Shown: positions 11,263-22,689 of the stretch, piece by piece
Layout of the letters: every line of letters starts with the position of its first letter
How positions within the stretch are numbered: the first letter of the stretch is position 1
Origin: Crocodylus rhombifer
Taxonomy: Eukaryota; Chordata; Crocodylia; Crocodylidae
Length of the DNA stretch: 64,000 bases
Reading direction: 5' to 3'
NCBI GenBank assembly: GCA_038503035.1
Contig: JAVSML010019189.1
Span: 1-64,000 of the forward strand
Notes under the pieces: model-generated
Database searches by the model: none
Seen by the model: the letters and a program-made list of their open reading frames with translations, nothing else
What the model was told of the DNA's origin: nothing
Made by a program: the position numbers and the translations under genes

Positions 11263-11704
11263 TGCATGGGACCCCACACACGTCCCTGCATGGTGCACAG
11301 CCCACACCACAGCAGCAGAAGCCATCGGGGCTAATGGAAGAGCCTCAACCTGGTGCCACCTGTAGACCCCCATGCTGGGCCAGATCCTGCCTGGATGTGC
11401 CTTGTGAACCTTTGGGCTTGGTTAACTCCATGAAGACAAGACCCAGCCCAGCACCAGGTTGAGTGGCTCCTGCATGTGGTGCCAGGACCCTGGGTGACAG
11501 CAGGAGCAACCCAGTTCTGGCTAAGCGCTCATGCCAGTGGGCCAGGCCAGCATGGCACCATGTCCAAAGCCAGAGTATGCTAGCAGGGTGGGTTGGGTCA
11601 GGTCCATTTAGCATGTATACATTCCCCTGGTCAGGCTGTGCAAATGGCCCAAATGGCTGCTGCTGCCAGTGCTGCAGAGGGCAGGTGGGGGGGGCAGGTG
11701 TGTG

Positions 11705-11935
11705 GTGACCCCCCTCAAGGACCCCACACAAACTCCACACCCACAAACCCACCCACAAACCCCACACCCCTGCACCCTCCCGCCACTCCCCACATCTCCC
11801 CCATACACCCACTCACAAATCCAACACCCCCCTATATTCACACTCCCTAACACACACCCAAAAATCCCACACCCACACCCTGTCCACTCCCCTCCTACAA
11901 ACCACACATCCCTCCCACACCTCACACTCAGTGTG
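11705..11935 (-). repeat. C/A-rich minisatellite arm (inverted partner)
   Basis: Degenerate CCACACCCACAAACC units: the same motif as 11092-11262 but on the opposite strand. The ~440 bases between the arms have no recognised feature. Confidence 0.7.
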
Positions 11936-12107
11936 CCCAGCTGCTAAACAGGATGGAACCTGTTGGCAGGAACTGCAGTTGTTCCCACACCCTAGTTAGC
12001 AAATGGGTCTGAGGGAGCTCAGATTTTTCTTTGATTAAAAAAACCAAAAGCAAACACAAAAACATACAGACATTTAGAATTTATTTTATTATGATGATAG
12101 AGGAACT

Positions 12108-12570
12108 GGGCCTTCCACCTGGCTTTGCACCTAGAGCAGCTCTGCAGCCACCCATCCATGAGGTAGTCATCAGGTGGACAAGCTCCGGCAGGAGGAGGGG
12201 GGGAAGGCGGTGAGGCAGTTACAATGGGGGTACAGCTAGGGGCAAGGGGGCCCCACTTCCACTCTTCCCTCAGCTGCTGCCTCCCTCCCCAGGACTCTGC
12301 TGATCTTGGCTGAGGTGTGGGGTCCCCTAGACTCACAGAGGGGTTAGGTGTTGTGGCTGGGGTGCAAGGGGGACCTCAGGGGGGAGGGGCACTGGTGACG
12401 GGGTCACTCTTCTTGCTAGTGGGACCCACAGATGCCCTCTCCACCTGGCCTATGAGGCACTTGTGACACAAGTGCCCCAGTAGGGGAAGGGGGGGGGTCA
12501 CTTACCTGCCCCCTTCCCAGCAGGACAGGCATTCCCTGTCCCAGAGAATAGTGTGGCACTGGCAGTCATA
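12108..12570 (-). repeat. Recurring segment S, copy 1 (Tx1-like LINE 5' flank type)
   Basis: The left part (12111-12240) recurs at 13838-13975, immediately 5' of the Tx1-like ORF1 there; the right part (12265-12560) recurs almost unchanged at 15156-15455. It therefore appears to be the 5' leader of the Tx1-like LINE, as minus-strand sequence. No coding potential. Confidence 0.6.
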
Positions 12571-12719
12571 TTTCCTATGCATGGCATTTAAAAGGCTTCA
12601 CCAACCAAAAAAAAGCCTCAGTCAGGACACAGATCCAGAGCAAGACACACTGGTGTAAGCCCATCATGCTCTCATGAGCTTAGGCCTTGGCAGACCCCTG
12701 GTAGGCTTCCAAATTGTGT

Positions 12720-13975
12720 TAAAAATCCTTCAGGTGTGGACATAGAGGCCACGATCTTAAACAAACTCATGGCTGGGGGGAGTGGATCAGACAGTTCAAC
12801 AGGGACCTTGCACCTTCAATGCCCAATGCAGGACCTGCTGGCTTGTGCAGCACCCTCCCTTAGGTGTAGAGGGTGCCTATGAAGCTTCGGGCCCACCTAC
12901 AGATCTGGGCATTTGCAGCACTTGGCCCCCTTGCTTTCCCCTGCCAAAGGATGCTGTCAAAACATCCCCAGTGGTCCAAGGTGAGTTGCATCTTGCTGGT
13001 GGACTACTGGGTGTACTCGTGGTCACAGAATACAATCAGCTTGCCTCTGGGGACCGCTGGGGCCAAGAGGTCTGCAGGCTCCATGGAGCCCACTGATTCT
13101 CAAGCATCCTCCTGGTCCTAGGGCTCAGCAGGCTCTTTGGGCACCATCTGAATACTCTGGTCCACTAGGGCCTCAGGCTCAGGTTGGGATTGGGAGAGCT
13201 CTGCAGCCCCTCAGGACAGGGTTGGTGGTAAAGGTAGGGGTGGAACTTCCTCACAGAATGGCAGGGTAGAATTTAAACTCCTGGGGGTCTGTGTAGAGTC
13301 TCCAACAAGGATGGTCTGTTGGTCAGGAGATCCCACTTTGATTCCCTCTAGGGTGGGACAACAGGGTGGGTTGGTAGCAAGGCTATTCTGGGAGGAGTAG
13401 GGGGCAGGGAGAAGAATCATTGGGTGCCAGGGTGGCAGCAGTGCCTGCCTTGGGACCCTGGGAGAGACTCTTCTCCCTCAGGACTCACTGGGGTGAGCCC
13501 CAGGGCCCCTGTCTACTTCAGGTCATCAGAGGAGGGGGCTCCACTACCGGACCCACCATTGGGGTGGTCTCAGTCTCAGCCATAGAGCCCATGGTCTCAG
13601 AGGGCAGGTCCTGGTCAGTGGAGCAGGGGGCCTTCTCCATGGTCCCCTGCTCATGACCAGCCAGCTGCCCTGATGCCTCCTCCACTGGGATTACCCTTTT
13701 CATCTTTCCTGGGGGCGGGGTGTCAGTTGCAGCTGAGAAGGCCCCCAGAACTGGGTCATTCCCCCCTTCTGTGTGAGGGTCCCAGGAGGGGGCAGAGGGA
13801 GTCCCCCCATCTCAGAGGGCTCCAGATGCACCTGGGCCTTCCGCTTGGCTTTGTACCCAGAGCAGCTCTGCAGCCACCCATCCATGAGGTAGTCATCAGG
13901 TGGACAAGCTCTGGCAGGAGAAGGAGAGGGGCAAGTGGGTGGGGCAGTTACAATGGGGGTACAGCTAGGGCCAGT
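12720..13975 (-). mobile_element. Tx1/L1-like LINE copy A: leader, ORF1 and start of ORF2
   Basis: The minus-strand sequence is colinear with the better copy at 36490-37700. It holds the leader (13838-13975), an ORF1 relic (12767-13880, several frameshifts and stops) and the ORF2 start. The ORF1 stop and the ORF2 ATG overlap as ATGA at 12767-12770, as in the other copy. ORF2 is lost after about ten codons. Confidence 0.7.
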
Positions 13976-14111
13976 CTCCTAAATGATTACTTTGTGTTGG
14001 TTTTCCACCTGTCCCATGGGGTCACCCTGTCAGATAGGATGCAAAATATCCAGGGGGCAGGAGATGGGCCCACAATTGATTTAGATCGAGTAAGGGAACA
14101 CCTTACTAAGC
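13976..14111 (+). mobile_element. CR1 fragment (endonuclease-RT linker), out of order
   Basis: Homologous to 15721-15860 (words 'ttactttg(t/c)gttggt', 'cccatggg', 'gaacatct'), a linker part of ORF2, yet it lies upstream of the ORF2 start of the next CR1 at 14189. It is either a separate fragment or a rearranged piece. Confidence 0.6.
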
Positions 14112-14188
14112 CCGTTGGGGGATGGGGGGGACTAGCGCCACTGCTAGCACGCTGAGCAACCCTTGCAAAGCCAGTGGTCCAAGGCACT

Positions 14189-14685
14189 TAAGGGAGCCCA
14201 CCCTTGCCCCAGCCCTGGTACAATCTGTGGGCAAGGGAAGAGCCCCCAAGGGGACACTTGCCTGCCTGTACACAAATGCCAGGACCTTGGAGAATAAGCA
14301 GGAGGAGCTCGTCCTCCTGCTCAATGCAAATAATTATGATGTCATAGGGATAACGGAGACCTGGTGGGACTCCACCCATGACTGGACCACAGGTATTGAT
14401 GGCTATACCCTGTACAGGAGGGATCGTGTAGATAAAAGGGGCAGGGGTGTAGCTCTCTATGTTAAGGAAAGCTACATGTCCCTGCAAGCTGATCTTGGCG
14501 ACCAGGGTGGACAACTGGAGACCCTCTGGGTTAAAATCCGTGGGGAACATGGCACAGGGGGCACGACGGTGGGAGTCTACTACAGACCTCCCACCCAAAG
14601 TCCTGAGCTTGACCAGGAGTTCACCCAGGAACTGGTTGAGGCTGCATGCTCCAGGACCATGGTTGTCATGGCTGACTTCAATTAA
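14189..14685 (+). pseudogene. CR1 endonuclease domain (open 5' part of ORF2)
   Basis: A 187-codon open frame starting upstream at 14122 covers the N-terminal two thirds of the APE-type endonuclease. Recognisable blocks are the NKQEEL start, TETWWD, the DGYTLYRRDR strand, VGVYYRPP and the ADFN motif. The frame ends at a stop directly after ADFN, so the enzyme is truncated. Confidence 0.85.
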
Positions 14686-15155
14686 CTGGACATCTCGTGG
14701 GAGGATCACTCAGCAAAAACCAAGCAGTCACAAAGCTTCCTCTCGTGCGTGGATGACCTCTACCTGACTCAAGAAGTCTATGGGCCAACAAGAGGCAAAG
14801 CGCTGCTCGACCTGGTATTGGCTACAGGGGATGACCTAAATCGGCAACCTAGTGATTGATTGGAAGCTGGGTGACAGCGACCACGAGGTGATCACATTCA
14901 CCATCCACCGTAAAGCTGGCAAGTCAGACAACAGCACAGAAGCGCTTGACTTCAGGAAAGCTGATTTTTAACAAGCTCAGGAGGCTTGTCAGTGAGGCCC
15001 TAAGGGACCATGACCCCAGGGAGAGGGGAGTTCAAGAAGAGTAGTTGCTCCTCAAGGGAGAGATCCTCAATGCACAAGCTAAGTCTATTCCATCTCGGAG
15101 GAAAGGCAGCAAGAGGGCACAGCAGCCCCCCTGGCTCTCCAGGGACCTAGCAGAC

Positions 15156-15455
15156 CTCCTGCTGCCTCCCTCCCCAGGACTCTGCTGATCTTGGCTGAGG
15201 TGTGGGGTCCCCTAGACTCACAGAGGGGTTAGGTGTTGTGGCTGGGGTGCGAGGGGGACCTCAGGGAGGAGGGGCACTGGTGGCGGGGTCACTCTTCTTG
15301 CTAGTGGGACCCGCAGATGCCCTCTCCACCTGGCCTATGAGGCACTGGTGACACAAGTGCCCCAGTAGGGGAAGGGGGGGGTTCACTTACCTGCCCCCTT
15401 CCCAGAAGGACAGGCATTCCCTGTCCCAGAGAATAGTGTGGCACTGGCAGTCACA
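15156..15455 (+). repeat. Recurring segment S, copy 3, inserted in CR1 ORF2
   Basis: Almost identical to 12265-12560. CR1 coding homology (SRDLADL ... KRKAYKGW) stops at its left edge and resumes at its right edge, so it was inserted into, or copied within, the CR1. No clear target duplication is seen. Confidence 0.75.
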
Positions 15456-17374
15456 CTTGTAGGCTAAAAAGGAAAGCCTACAAAGGATGGAAGACGGGAT
15501 TCACCTCCAAGGAGGATTATTCTGCACTGGTCCAGTCCTGCCGGGAGCAAACCAGGAAAGCCAAGGCTACAACTGAACTCCAACTAGCTTTGAGCATCAA
15601 GGACAATAAAAAGTCCTTTTTCAGATATGTGGGGAGCCAGAGGAAAAGCAAGGGCAACATTGGACCCCTGCTAAACCAGATGGGGCAACTGGCAACTGAC
15701 GCCCAGGAAAAAGACAACCTATTAAATGGGTTACTTTGCGTTGGTCTTTCATTAGTCCCATGGGACGCCCATGCCTGCTACGGGACAACAAGGTCTGGGT
15801 GAGGGAGATTCCCTGCCCTCCATAAATGCTGACCTCATAAAAGAACATCTTGAGAAGCTGGATACCTTCAAGTCAGCCAGCCCTGACAATCTATACACCA
15901 GGGTGCTCAAGGAGCTGGTAAGCATCATAGCCCAGCCTCTGGCACGGATCTTTGAGAACTCCTGGCGCTCTGGTGTAGTGCCCAAAGACTGGAAGAAGGC
16001 CAATGTGGTGCCTATCTTCAAGAAAGGGGGGAAAGTGGATTTGGCTAACTATAGGCCCATCAGCCTGACTTCTATCCCAGGGAAGGTCTTAGAAAAGTTT
16101 ATTAAAGAGGCCATCCTTAATGGATCCTAGGGATGGCCAGCACGGATTTGTTGCGGGTAGGTCTTGCTTGACCAATCTCATTTCCTTCTATGACCAGGTG
16201 ACCTATCACCTGGATAAAGGAGAAGAGATTGATGTCATATATCTTGACTTCAAAAAAGCCTTCGATCCGGTATCCCATGATCACCTCTTGGCAAAACTGG
16301 CCAATTGTGGTCTTGGGTCCACCATGATCCGCTGGCTGGGAAATTGGCTCCGTGGTCGGACCCAGAGGGTAGTAATTGATGGCAGTCACTCATCATGGTG
16401 TCCTATGATCAGTGGGGTCCCCCAAGGCTCTGTCCTTGGACCCATATTGTTCAACATCTTCATTAATGATGTGGACATTGGAGTCAGGAGCAGACTGGCC
16501 AAGTTTGCCGATGACACCAAACTTTGGGGTAAAGCAACGCCAGAAGACAGGCAGGTGATCCAGGCTGACCTGGACAGGCTCAGCAAATGGGCGGATGAGA
16601 ACCTGATGGTGTTTAACACCGAAAAATGCAAGGTTCTCCACCTTGGGAGGAAAACCCTGCAGCATCCTGGATAGCACTACGGAAGAAAGAGACTTGGGGG
16701 GTCATCATTGACCACAAGATGAACATGAGCCTGCAATGCGATGCTGCAGCTACTAAAGCAACCAAAATGCTGGCTTGCATCCATAGATGCTTCTCAGGCA
16801 AATCCCGGGACTTCATTCTCTCTTTGTACTCGGCCTTGGTGAGGCCGCAGCTGGAGTACTGCGTCCAGTTTTGGGCTTCACAATTCAAAAAGGATGTGGA
16901 GAAGCTTGAGAGAGTCCAGAGAATAGCCATGCGCATGATCAGAGGTCAGGAAAACAGACCTTGCGCTGACAGGCTGAGAGCCATGGGGCTATTTAGCCTG
17001 GAAAAGCACAGGCTCAGGGGTGATCTGATGGCCACCTATAAGTTGATCGGGGTGACCACCAGTATTTGAGGGAACATTTGTTCACCAGAGTGCCCCAAGG
17101 GATGACGAGGTCGAACGGTCATAAACTACTGCAAGACCATTTCAGGCTGGACATAAGGAAGAATTTCTTTACTGTCCAAGCCCCCAAGGTCTGGAACAGC
17201 CTGCCAGTGGAAGAAGTTCAGGCACCTACATTGAACACCTTCAAGAGCAAACTGGATGCTTATCTTGCTGGGATCCTATGACCCCAGCTGACTTCCTGCC
17301 CTTTGGGTGGGGGACTGGACTCGATGATCTTCCGAGGTCCCTTCCAGCCCTAATGTCTATGAAATCTATGAACC

Positions 17375-17453
17375 TGGAGAGTCTCAACATCCACAAGTCA
17401 GTGGGAATGCACCTGAGAGTCTTGAAGGAGCTGACCAACATCATAATGTGCCC
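17375..17453 (+). mobile_element. Old CR1 LINE, left part (linker)
   Basis: Encodes the CR1 linker residues MHLRVLKELTNII directly before the RT. The following residues continue at 26022 after an 8.6-kb insertion, so the two parts once formed one element. Confidence 0.75.
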
Positions 17454-17990
17454 TATAGAGAAGAGAAGTGATGGGCTAGCTGGCAGTGACTTAGCCCAGG
17501 GGTTTTGAAAGGGCAAAAGATGATTGGAGGACTTGGAATTCCCTTTCCTCACCAGTCACGCCCCAGAGACTCACTTTCCATGTCCCCTGATTGGCCTCTT
17601 GGGTCACCCGGAGGGGGATAAAAGGGGCAGCATGGCTGACTCAGGAGAGACAAGTGAGGGACCACAAGGAAGGAGCTTCAAAGAGCTGGCAAGAGCTGGG
17701 CCAGTGGGGTGGAAACAGTTGCCTCGGAAGCACCTGGAGGAGTGGGACCTGCAGGCAGCCAGCAACACAGTGTGCAGCCAGCAGGAGAGGCTCCCTGCTG
17801 GGCTCCAGGATCCCCTACGAGAGGCTGTGGCCAGCAGGAGAGGACCTGAGCGATTCCCAGTTCTGCTTCCAGCTCCTCCAATAAGAGGCCAGGTAGCTCG
17901 ATGTGAGGCAGCGGCTCTGGGAAGGTCCAGACCCCTAGCAGCTTGGCACAGTATCAGCACTGTTGGCTGTGTGGGAGAGTTTCTGCCTAC

Positions 17991-18352
17991 TGTGGAAGAA
18001 ATCAAACTTTGCATTGTGGTTGAATCAGAACTGACAGAGCCAGCTTTTCTTTATTGAGGGCTATACTGTGATCACAGGGAGAATTCCATACAGTGAGGGA
18101 ATCACTCACTTGTCTGTTCAAAGGAATCCTCTCCCTCCCTCAGTTTCTAAGCATTTTTATACTTAAGACAGATAAAGAGAAAAAAAATACGACCTTGAAG
18201 AAACTAAAACAAACTTACTTCTGTGCACAGAGTAATAATGCAGGAATTTTTTTTATCTCAGAATATATAACTGAAATAAGCAGTATTAGCACTTCTGGTC
18301 TCTGTTTTTTCTAGTCAGAGAGGCCAAAAGCCTGATTAAATTCACTTTAACA
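17991..18352 (-). repeat. Provirus 3' LTR
   Basis: 362 bp, TG...CA ends on the minus strand. It contains TATAAAA in U3 and AATAAA (reverse of TTTATT near 18050) in R. Confidence 0.92.
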
Positions 18353-18376
18353 TTCCCTAATTTTTTTTTTCTTTAA
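18353..18376 (-). other. Polypurine tract
   Basis: On the minus strand, a purine run (A-rich, ending in AGGGAA) abuts the 3' LTR, the expected plus-strand primer site. Confidence 0.75.
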
Positions 18377-19005
18377 GTTAGATATTTATAGCCATTAGCC
18401 TTTCAACTTCTAGTTTTCCTTTTTCCTTTACTTTCTGCTATTTCAACATACAAATTATATACTTCGTTTCTGGTTGATGGACTATTCCTCATTTGCTTAA
18501 CAGCACAGTTTAAGCCACACTGAATTATCATAAATACTAGGCATACTCCAATAAAAACAACAAACAATACCAACAAACTATGAATGACGGTAGAGCCTAA
18601 GGAACTGAAAATAGAGCTAAACCAAGAACTCAAATTCCAACTATCTGACTCATGCAATTTAGCTGCTTCTTTTCAAAAATGTTTACTTAAATTCTAGATT
18701 TCTTCTGAATTATCAGGAATATAAGTACAACATTCTTTACCTATTAAAGCACAGACTCCTCCTTTGCTAGCTAGTATATAATCTAACGCAACTCAGTTTT
18801 GCAATGTCATTTGCCTTATTTCTTTCATTTCTGTATTTATTTTATCAAAACCATCAGCAGTAGCATTAGCAATCTTTTCTAGAGATGCTGCAACTTTCTT
18901 TATCTCAGACATAGCTAAGCCTGCACCATAGCTCGGGAACATTATACCCCAAAACCTTTGATTTTCTGTAATTCCGTGAACATTGCGAATTCTTCCTTTA
19001 GGTAA

Positions 19006-19010
19006 GTGAG
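19006..19010. repeat. Target-site duplication GTGAG (left)
   Basis: Exact 5-bp match to 20381-20385, flanking the solo LTR. Confidence 0.9.
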
Positions 19011-20380
19011 TGTCACGGAGTGGGTGCAGGGGCGGCCGTGATCCCGCTAGCACCCCCTGCCGTGTCAACTTAGGTGATCCAGCACCCTCTTATCCTTGCC
19101 CGCCATGTCTTTGATGGTAATTGGTTCAATTGGGGAGACTGCCTTTATCTCCTAATACACGGTGTAAGTTGAACTACCCCTGCTCCGTATGGGGTGCCTC
19201 GGTGCACCCCTGCCTTAAGGGCTAATGCGTGCCTCCTGCCTCCCCTTCAGCACGCCCCAAGCCTCGCAGCTGTTCCTGCATGTTCTGGGGTCCTTGCCCT
19301 TCGGTGCCCCTCTCTGGCACCCCTGGGCTTGTCTCGTACCCGGCGCCCCTTCTCTGGCGCCCCTGGGCTCACTGGCCCTCTCGGTCCTGCTGGCAATACT
19401 CTTCCAATCAGGCTCAGGCGGCCTGAGCCTTACCTGGCCCCCTTGACCCTTCGGGGTCCTCTCTGGTCCACGCCTCACTGGGTATCTGACGGTTACATGC
19501 ACCTGCTCCTGGGGCCTGTGCCGCGCCCCTCGCTCTCCCTCGCCCCCTCTGGGGCCTGTGCCGCGCCCCTCGCTCTCCCTCGCCCCCTCTGGGGCCTGTG
19601 CCGCGCCCCCCATGCCCGTTGCCCCCTCTGGGGCCTGTGCCGCGCCCCTCGCGCCTTGGGGCTCAGGTGGCGTGTAGCCGTGCCTGGCCTCCTGACCCTC
19701 CTTTGGGGTCTTACGCCCTACTCGGGCTTTACTCCCAATACTGCCCCACTGGGTTGGGGTCAGGATACCCCGCTAGCTCCGGGGCTCTTCGCTGCCCCCT
19801 TTAGCTCCTGGCTGGGCCAACGCACCCCCAAACAAAGCTGAGCCCTCTCCGGCACCAATCGCCGCACCCTCCCAGGGCACACTCTAAAATACAGCGCCCT
19901 CTGTGCCGCCGGGAACCCCCAGATTATTGGGGAGCTCCCATGAGGCCTCCTCACACCCCTACAGCCTCACCCGGTCCTCCAGTGTAACACTAACCAAACT
20001 AAACCATAAGCCTGCCGGCCGTAACATAACAATAAGCCTCCTGGCTAAAGCATCTATTCTAGGCCCACCTGGCTCTCTCGCAAGGCCTTCTAATCAGGGT
20101 CCTCTCAACCCTTGCCATGGTGCAGCCCCTTGGGTGGTCAGGGTGCACCACTCGTCTTTGCTCCGCTAGACTCTCCTGCAGAGCTCCTGTACCTCAGGCT
20201 GCCGGACAGGAACTGCTCCTAGGCTCTGGCCTGGGCTCTTTATAAAGGCCCTGCCCTGCCCCCTTCTGGCCACATGACCTGCCTGGTTGCCCCGGCAACC
20301 GGCACCTGGGCTGCCCTGGAAATTGGCAGCTAAGCCTGCATCGCCCTCATTAGTAGTGAGCACCCTAATGCTCCGCTACA
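19011..20380 (-). mobile_element. Solo LTR, GC-rich family, copy 1 (nested in ERV env)
   Basis: 1370 bp with TG...CA ends and perfect 5-bp GTGAG duplications. On the minus strand it has an X-box-like palindrome (20285-20300), then a TATAAA box (20238-20247), and a long GC-rich R/U5 with a 40-bp tandem repeat. It is colinear with 35129-36104. The absence of internal retroviral genes marks it as a solo LTR. Confidence 0.88.
19511..19655. repeat. 40-bp tandem repeat inside the solo LTR
   Basis: Units at 19511-19550 and 19551-19590 are identical; a third (19591-19629) is degenerate and a fourth is partial. Each holds 'ggggcctgtgccgcgcccc'. Confidence 0.92.
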
Positions 20381-21070
20381 GTGAGATTTAATAGTAAAGG
20401 CAGGATACGCTGTGGAGACATAGCATGTTCCTCTCCAACCAGAGGGAAGATTTTTATAGGCCTTATCTCCACACACAAAATAGTGACCAGCTAGTGCAGT
20501 ATATCCACCTGTATTACAGCGTGGGGACATCCTCCATTGTGAATAATAGCCTGAAAATTAACCTGCAGGGGAGTAATTAGATGTCCAGGAAGCATTAGAA
20601 AACCAAGCACCATTTATCTTAAATTCTACCTCACAGTTACTGACTCCTACTGCAACACGAGATCCATTACAGGTCCAACAGAACTTTCCAGGGGTGGCAT
20701 AAGCTAATCGTACATAGACTGGTTGCAACTTACATTTTGCCAAGTTTCATTTCCATGAAAATCTGAATAGTAAGGGGCTAACATCTGAGTTGCATTTAAG
20801 CGTACTGGTATCATGGGTATTCTTCCGGTAGAATAGATAGGGACATGACTACATATCCAACAATGAGAGACATTTAAATCTATCTCAATTTGATTAACTA
20901 AAGACAAGAACATATTTTCATGAAATGATCTTCTTTGTCGGTGCGGAAGTGTAGTTTGGTTTACAGAGTTTCTTATAACTGATGAGTCAAGTTCACGTAA
21001 GATGGCCCAAAAGGAAATACTGAGAACTACCCAAATCACGACTAACCAACTCCACCTCAGGAACCAGGAA

Positions 21071-22160
21071 CTAGGTAGAGGCCTTTTTCCTGTCCCAAAG
21101 GGCATAGTGGTGTCGTTGGGGCACATCCCCTTTGCTCTGTAGTGGCAAATCCTCTTCACCCGTAGGCACTTGGCTCACTACTGGTCTTGAGCTCTCCTGC
21201 TGGCAGGCGCTAGGCTCACTACCAGTCTGTGAAGGCTGATTACAAGTTTGATATGAAGGAGACTCTGGGTCTAATGGGGCTGATGTTTTCTTACTGTGTG
21301 AACCGTGGATCCATGTCTGGAGTTCTTGACACTTTATTGCATTGTTGGTGGTCAGGAGTACTTGGAATGGGCCTTTCCAGCAAGGTTCCAGCGATGACTT
21401 TAGTTGATGGACGTTTACATGGACCCAGTCTCCAGGCAGGATAGAATGGCACTGCTCATCTGGTTCTTTGGGGAAAGCTGCTTGTACCTGTGAATGAAAA
21501 GCCTTAATACACTTCATTAGTGCCTTACAATAGTCCAGAATAGTATCATCAAGTGAATGTATATCGCAAAAGTGGGAGGCAACAGGTGGCGAGGCGGGGA
21601 GCCTCATGGGTCTTCCCATTAGAATTCCATGTGGGCTAAGCCCAGTCTTTCGGTTGGCAGTAGATCTCATACTCATAAGGGCTATGGGAAGTGCATCTGG
21701 CCATTTCAGGTGAGTCTCAGCACAAATTTTGGCCAGTTTATTTTTCAGAATGCCATTTTGGCGTTCTACTTGGCCCAAGGCCTGTGGATGGTATGGGCAA
21801 TGAAAGTTCTGTTGGATCTGCAGGACCTTACAGATTTCTTCCATTATCTGTCCAGTAAAATGAGTTCCTCTATCAGAGTTTAGGGATAAAGGAATACCAA
21901 ACCTTGCAATAAAGTCTCTGAGCAACTTTTTGCTTACAGTGATGGTGTCAGCTTTTGCACATGGGTAGGCTTCTACCCATCCAGAAAACATACATACAAT
22001 AATAAGAACATATTCATAAGAACACCATTTCTGCATTTGAATAATATCTAATTGTAAATTTACAAACAGTCCCCATGGTGGGAGGGGTGCTGCCTTCTTT
22101 GTTTTTACAGGCTTTCCTACATTATGGTCTTGGCAAATAGGACAGGTGTGGCAGTATGGA
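21071..22160 (-). pseudogene. ERV integrase (pol 3' part)
   Basis: Retroviral integrase, which joins viral DNA to the host chromosome. Seen: the CPICQ end of the zinc-binding domain, the first catalytic Asp in QLDIIQM, the second Asp in SDRGTHF and the Glu in GQVERQN, spaced D-35-E exactly, and a GPF motif (WKGPFQV) of the C-terminal domain. The frame is open from about 22150 to 21071, overlapping env. The N-terminal end joins directly to the protease frame, so RT and RNase H are deleted. Confidence 0.9.
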
Positions 22161-22611
22161 TTTGTTTTACTTTATTGGCATGCTGGGACCAGAGAAACGA
22201 AGGGACAGCTTTTATGATTTCTTCTTGCAACACAGAAAGATCAGGGAACTCAGCCTGCTCAGGAGGTGGACTAGCTAAAGCGGCAAATACTGCTATCTCA
22301 TTATCACAGGGGACATCTAAATAAACACCATTAGGAGAGCAATAGATAGTACAGCCGAGTTTACAAAGCAAATCTCTGCCTAATAAATTAACAGGAGAAC
22401 AAGGACTAAGGAGAAAAGCATGTTGATCAGAAACAGGACCAAGAGACACATGTAATGGTTGGGAAACAGGATGAGGAACTATTTGATTTGAAATTCCTAC
22501 AGCGTTTACAACAGCAGAGGAGAGGGGAGTTGTGGAAAATTCTTCAGCTTGAAGAGTAGAGTGGCTTGCACCCGTGTCTACTAAACATTTTGTAGAGATG
22601 CCATTTATCAC
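22117..22611 (-). pseudogene. ERV protease and first residues of pol
   Basis: Retroviral aspartic protease: active site LVDTGASHST, flap region, and the C-terminal NLLGRD motif. After it come about 30 residues typical of the start of RT (SFLWSQHANKVKQ), then the reading frame meets the integrase zinc-finger region near 22150. This is a clean internal deletion junction. Confidence 0.88.
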
Positions 22612-22689
22612 ACAGGAAACGAAGGGATCATCTCGATTAAGTGGGAGAAGTGGGGCTGTGATGATGTTACTATTCCTTAGGCTGGCCTA

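Larger units (their letters stand above)
14112..17374 (+). mobile_element. CR1 LINE, near-complete ORF2 (subfamily 1)
   Basis: ORF2 of a CR1 retrotransposon: an APE endonuclease followed by a reverse transcriptase, used for target-primed reverse transcription. Endonuclease residues from LYTNARTLENKQEEL run through TETWWDS to the ADFN motif, where a TAA stop ends the first open stretch (14122-14685). Later parts run in shifted frames: linker 15560-15720, RT fingers (WKKANVVPIFKK), palm with FADD (16504-16515; open 16120-16674), thumb and C-terminal region (16626-17281). The 3' end carries the ATGTCTATGAAATCTATGA-type tail. A ~300-bp foreign segment (15156-15455) interrupts it. It is not functional. 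Confidence 0.9.
18403..21159 (-). pseudogene. ERV envelope (env), broken and interrupted by a solo LTR
   Basis: The retroviral surface/transmembrane glycoprotein gene. It starts at 21159, overlapping the end of integrase as in gammaretroviruses. The N-terminal part (21159-20704) has a hydrophobic leader and several N-glycosylation sites, followed by shifted-frame Cys-rich SU pieces (20743-20558, 20530-20386). A 1370-bp solo LTR (19011-20380) splits the gene. Beyond it is the TM part: a hydrophobic fusion-peptide-like stretch and heptad region (19005-18793), a CX6CC motif (CALIGKECC, near 18740), and a membrane anchor with cytoplasmic tail (18657-18403). Stops and frameshifts make it non-coding. 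Confidence 0.85.

Noticed and set aside
14122..17281. Open frames with endonuclease and RT domains as possible host genes
   Set aside because: Clear CR1 retrotransposon ORF2 with truncation, frameshifts and a CR1 3' tail; not a host gene.
17524..18057. A 177-codon open frame next to the provirus
   Set aside because: It spans the boundary between the LTR-like insertion and the proviral LTR and has no domain.
19511..19655. CRISPR-like array
   Set aside because: Units are directly adjacent 40-bp tandem repeats without spacers, inside an LTR of a eukaryotic genome.
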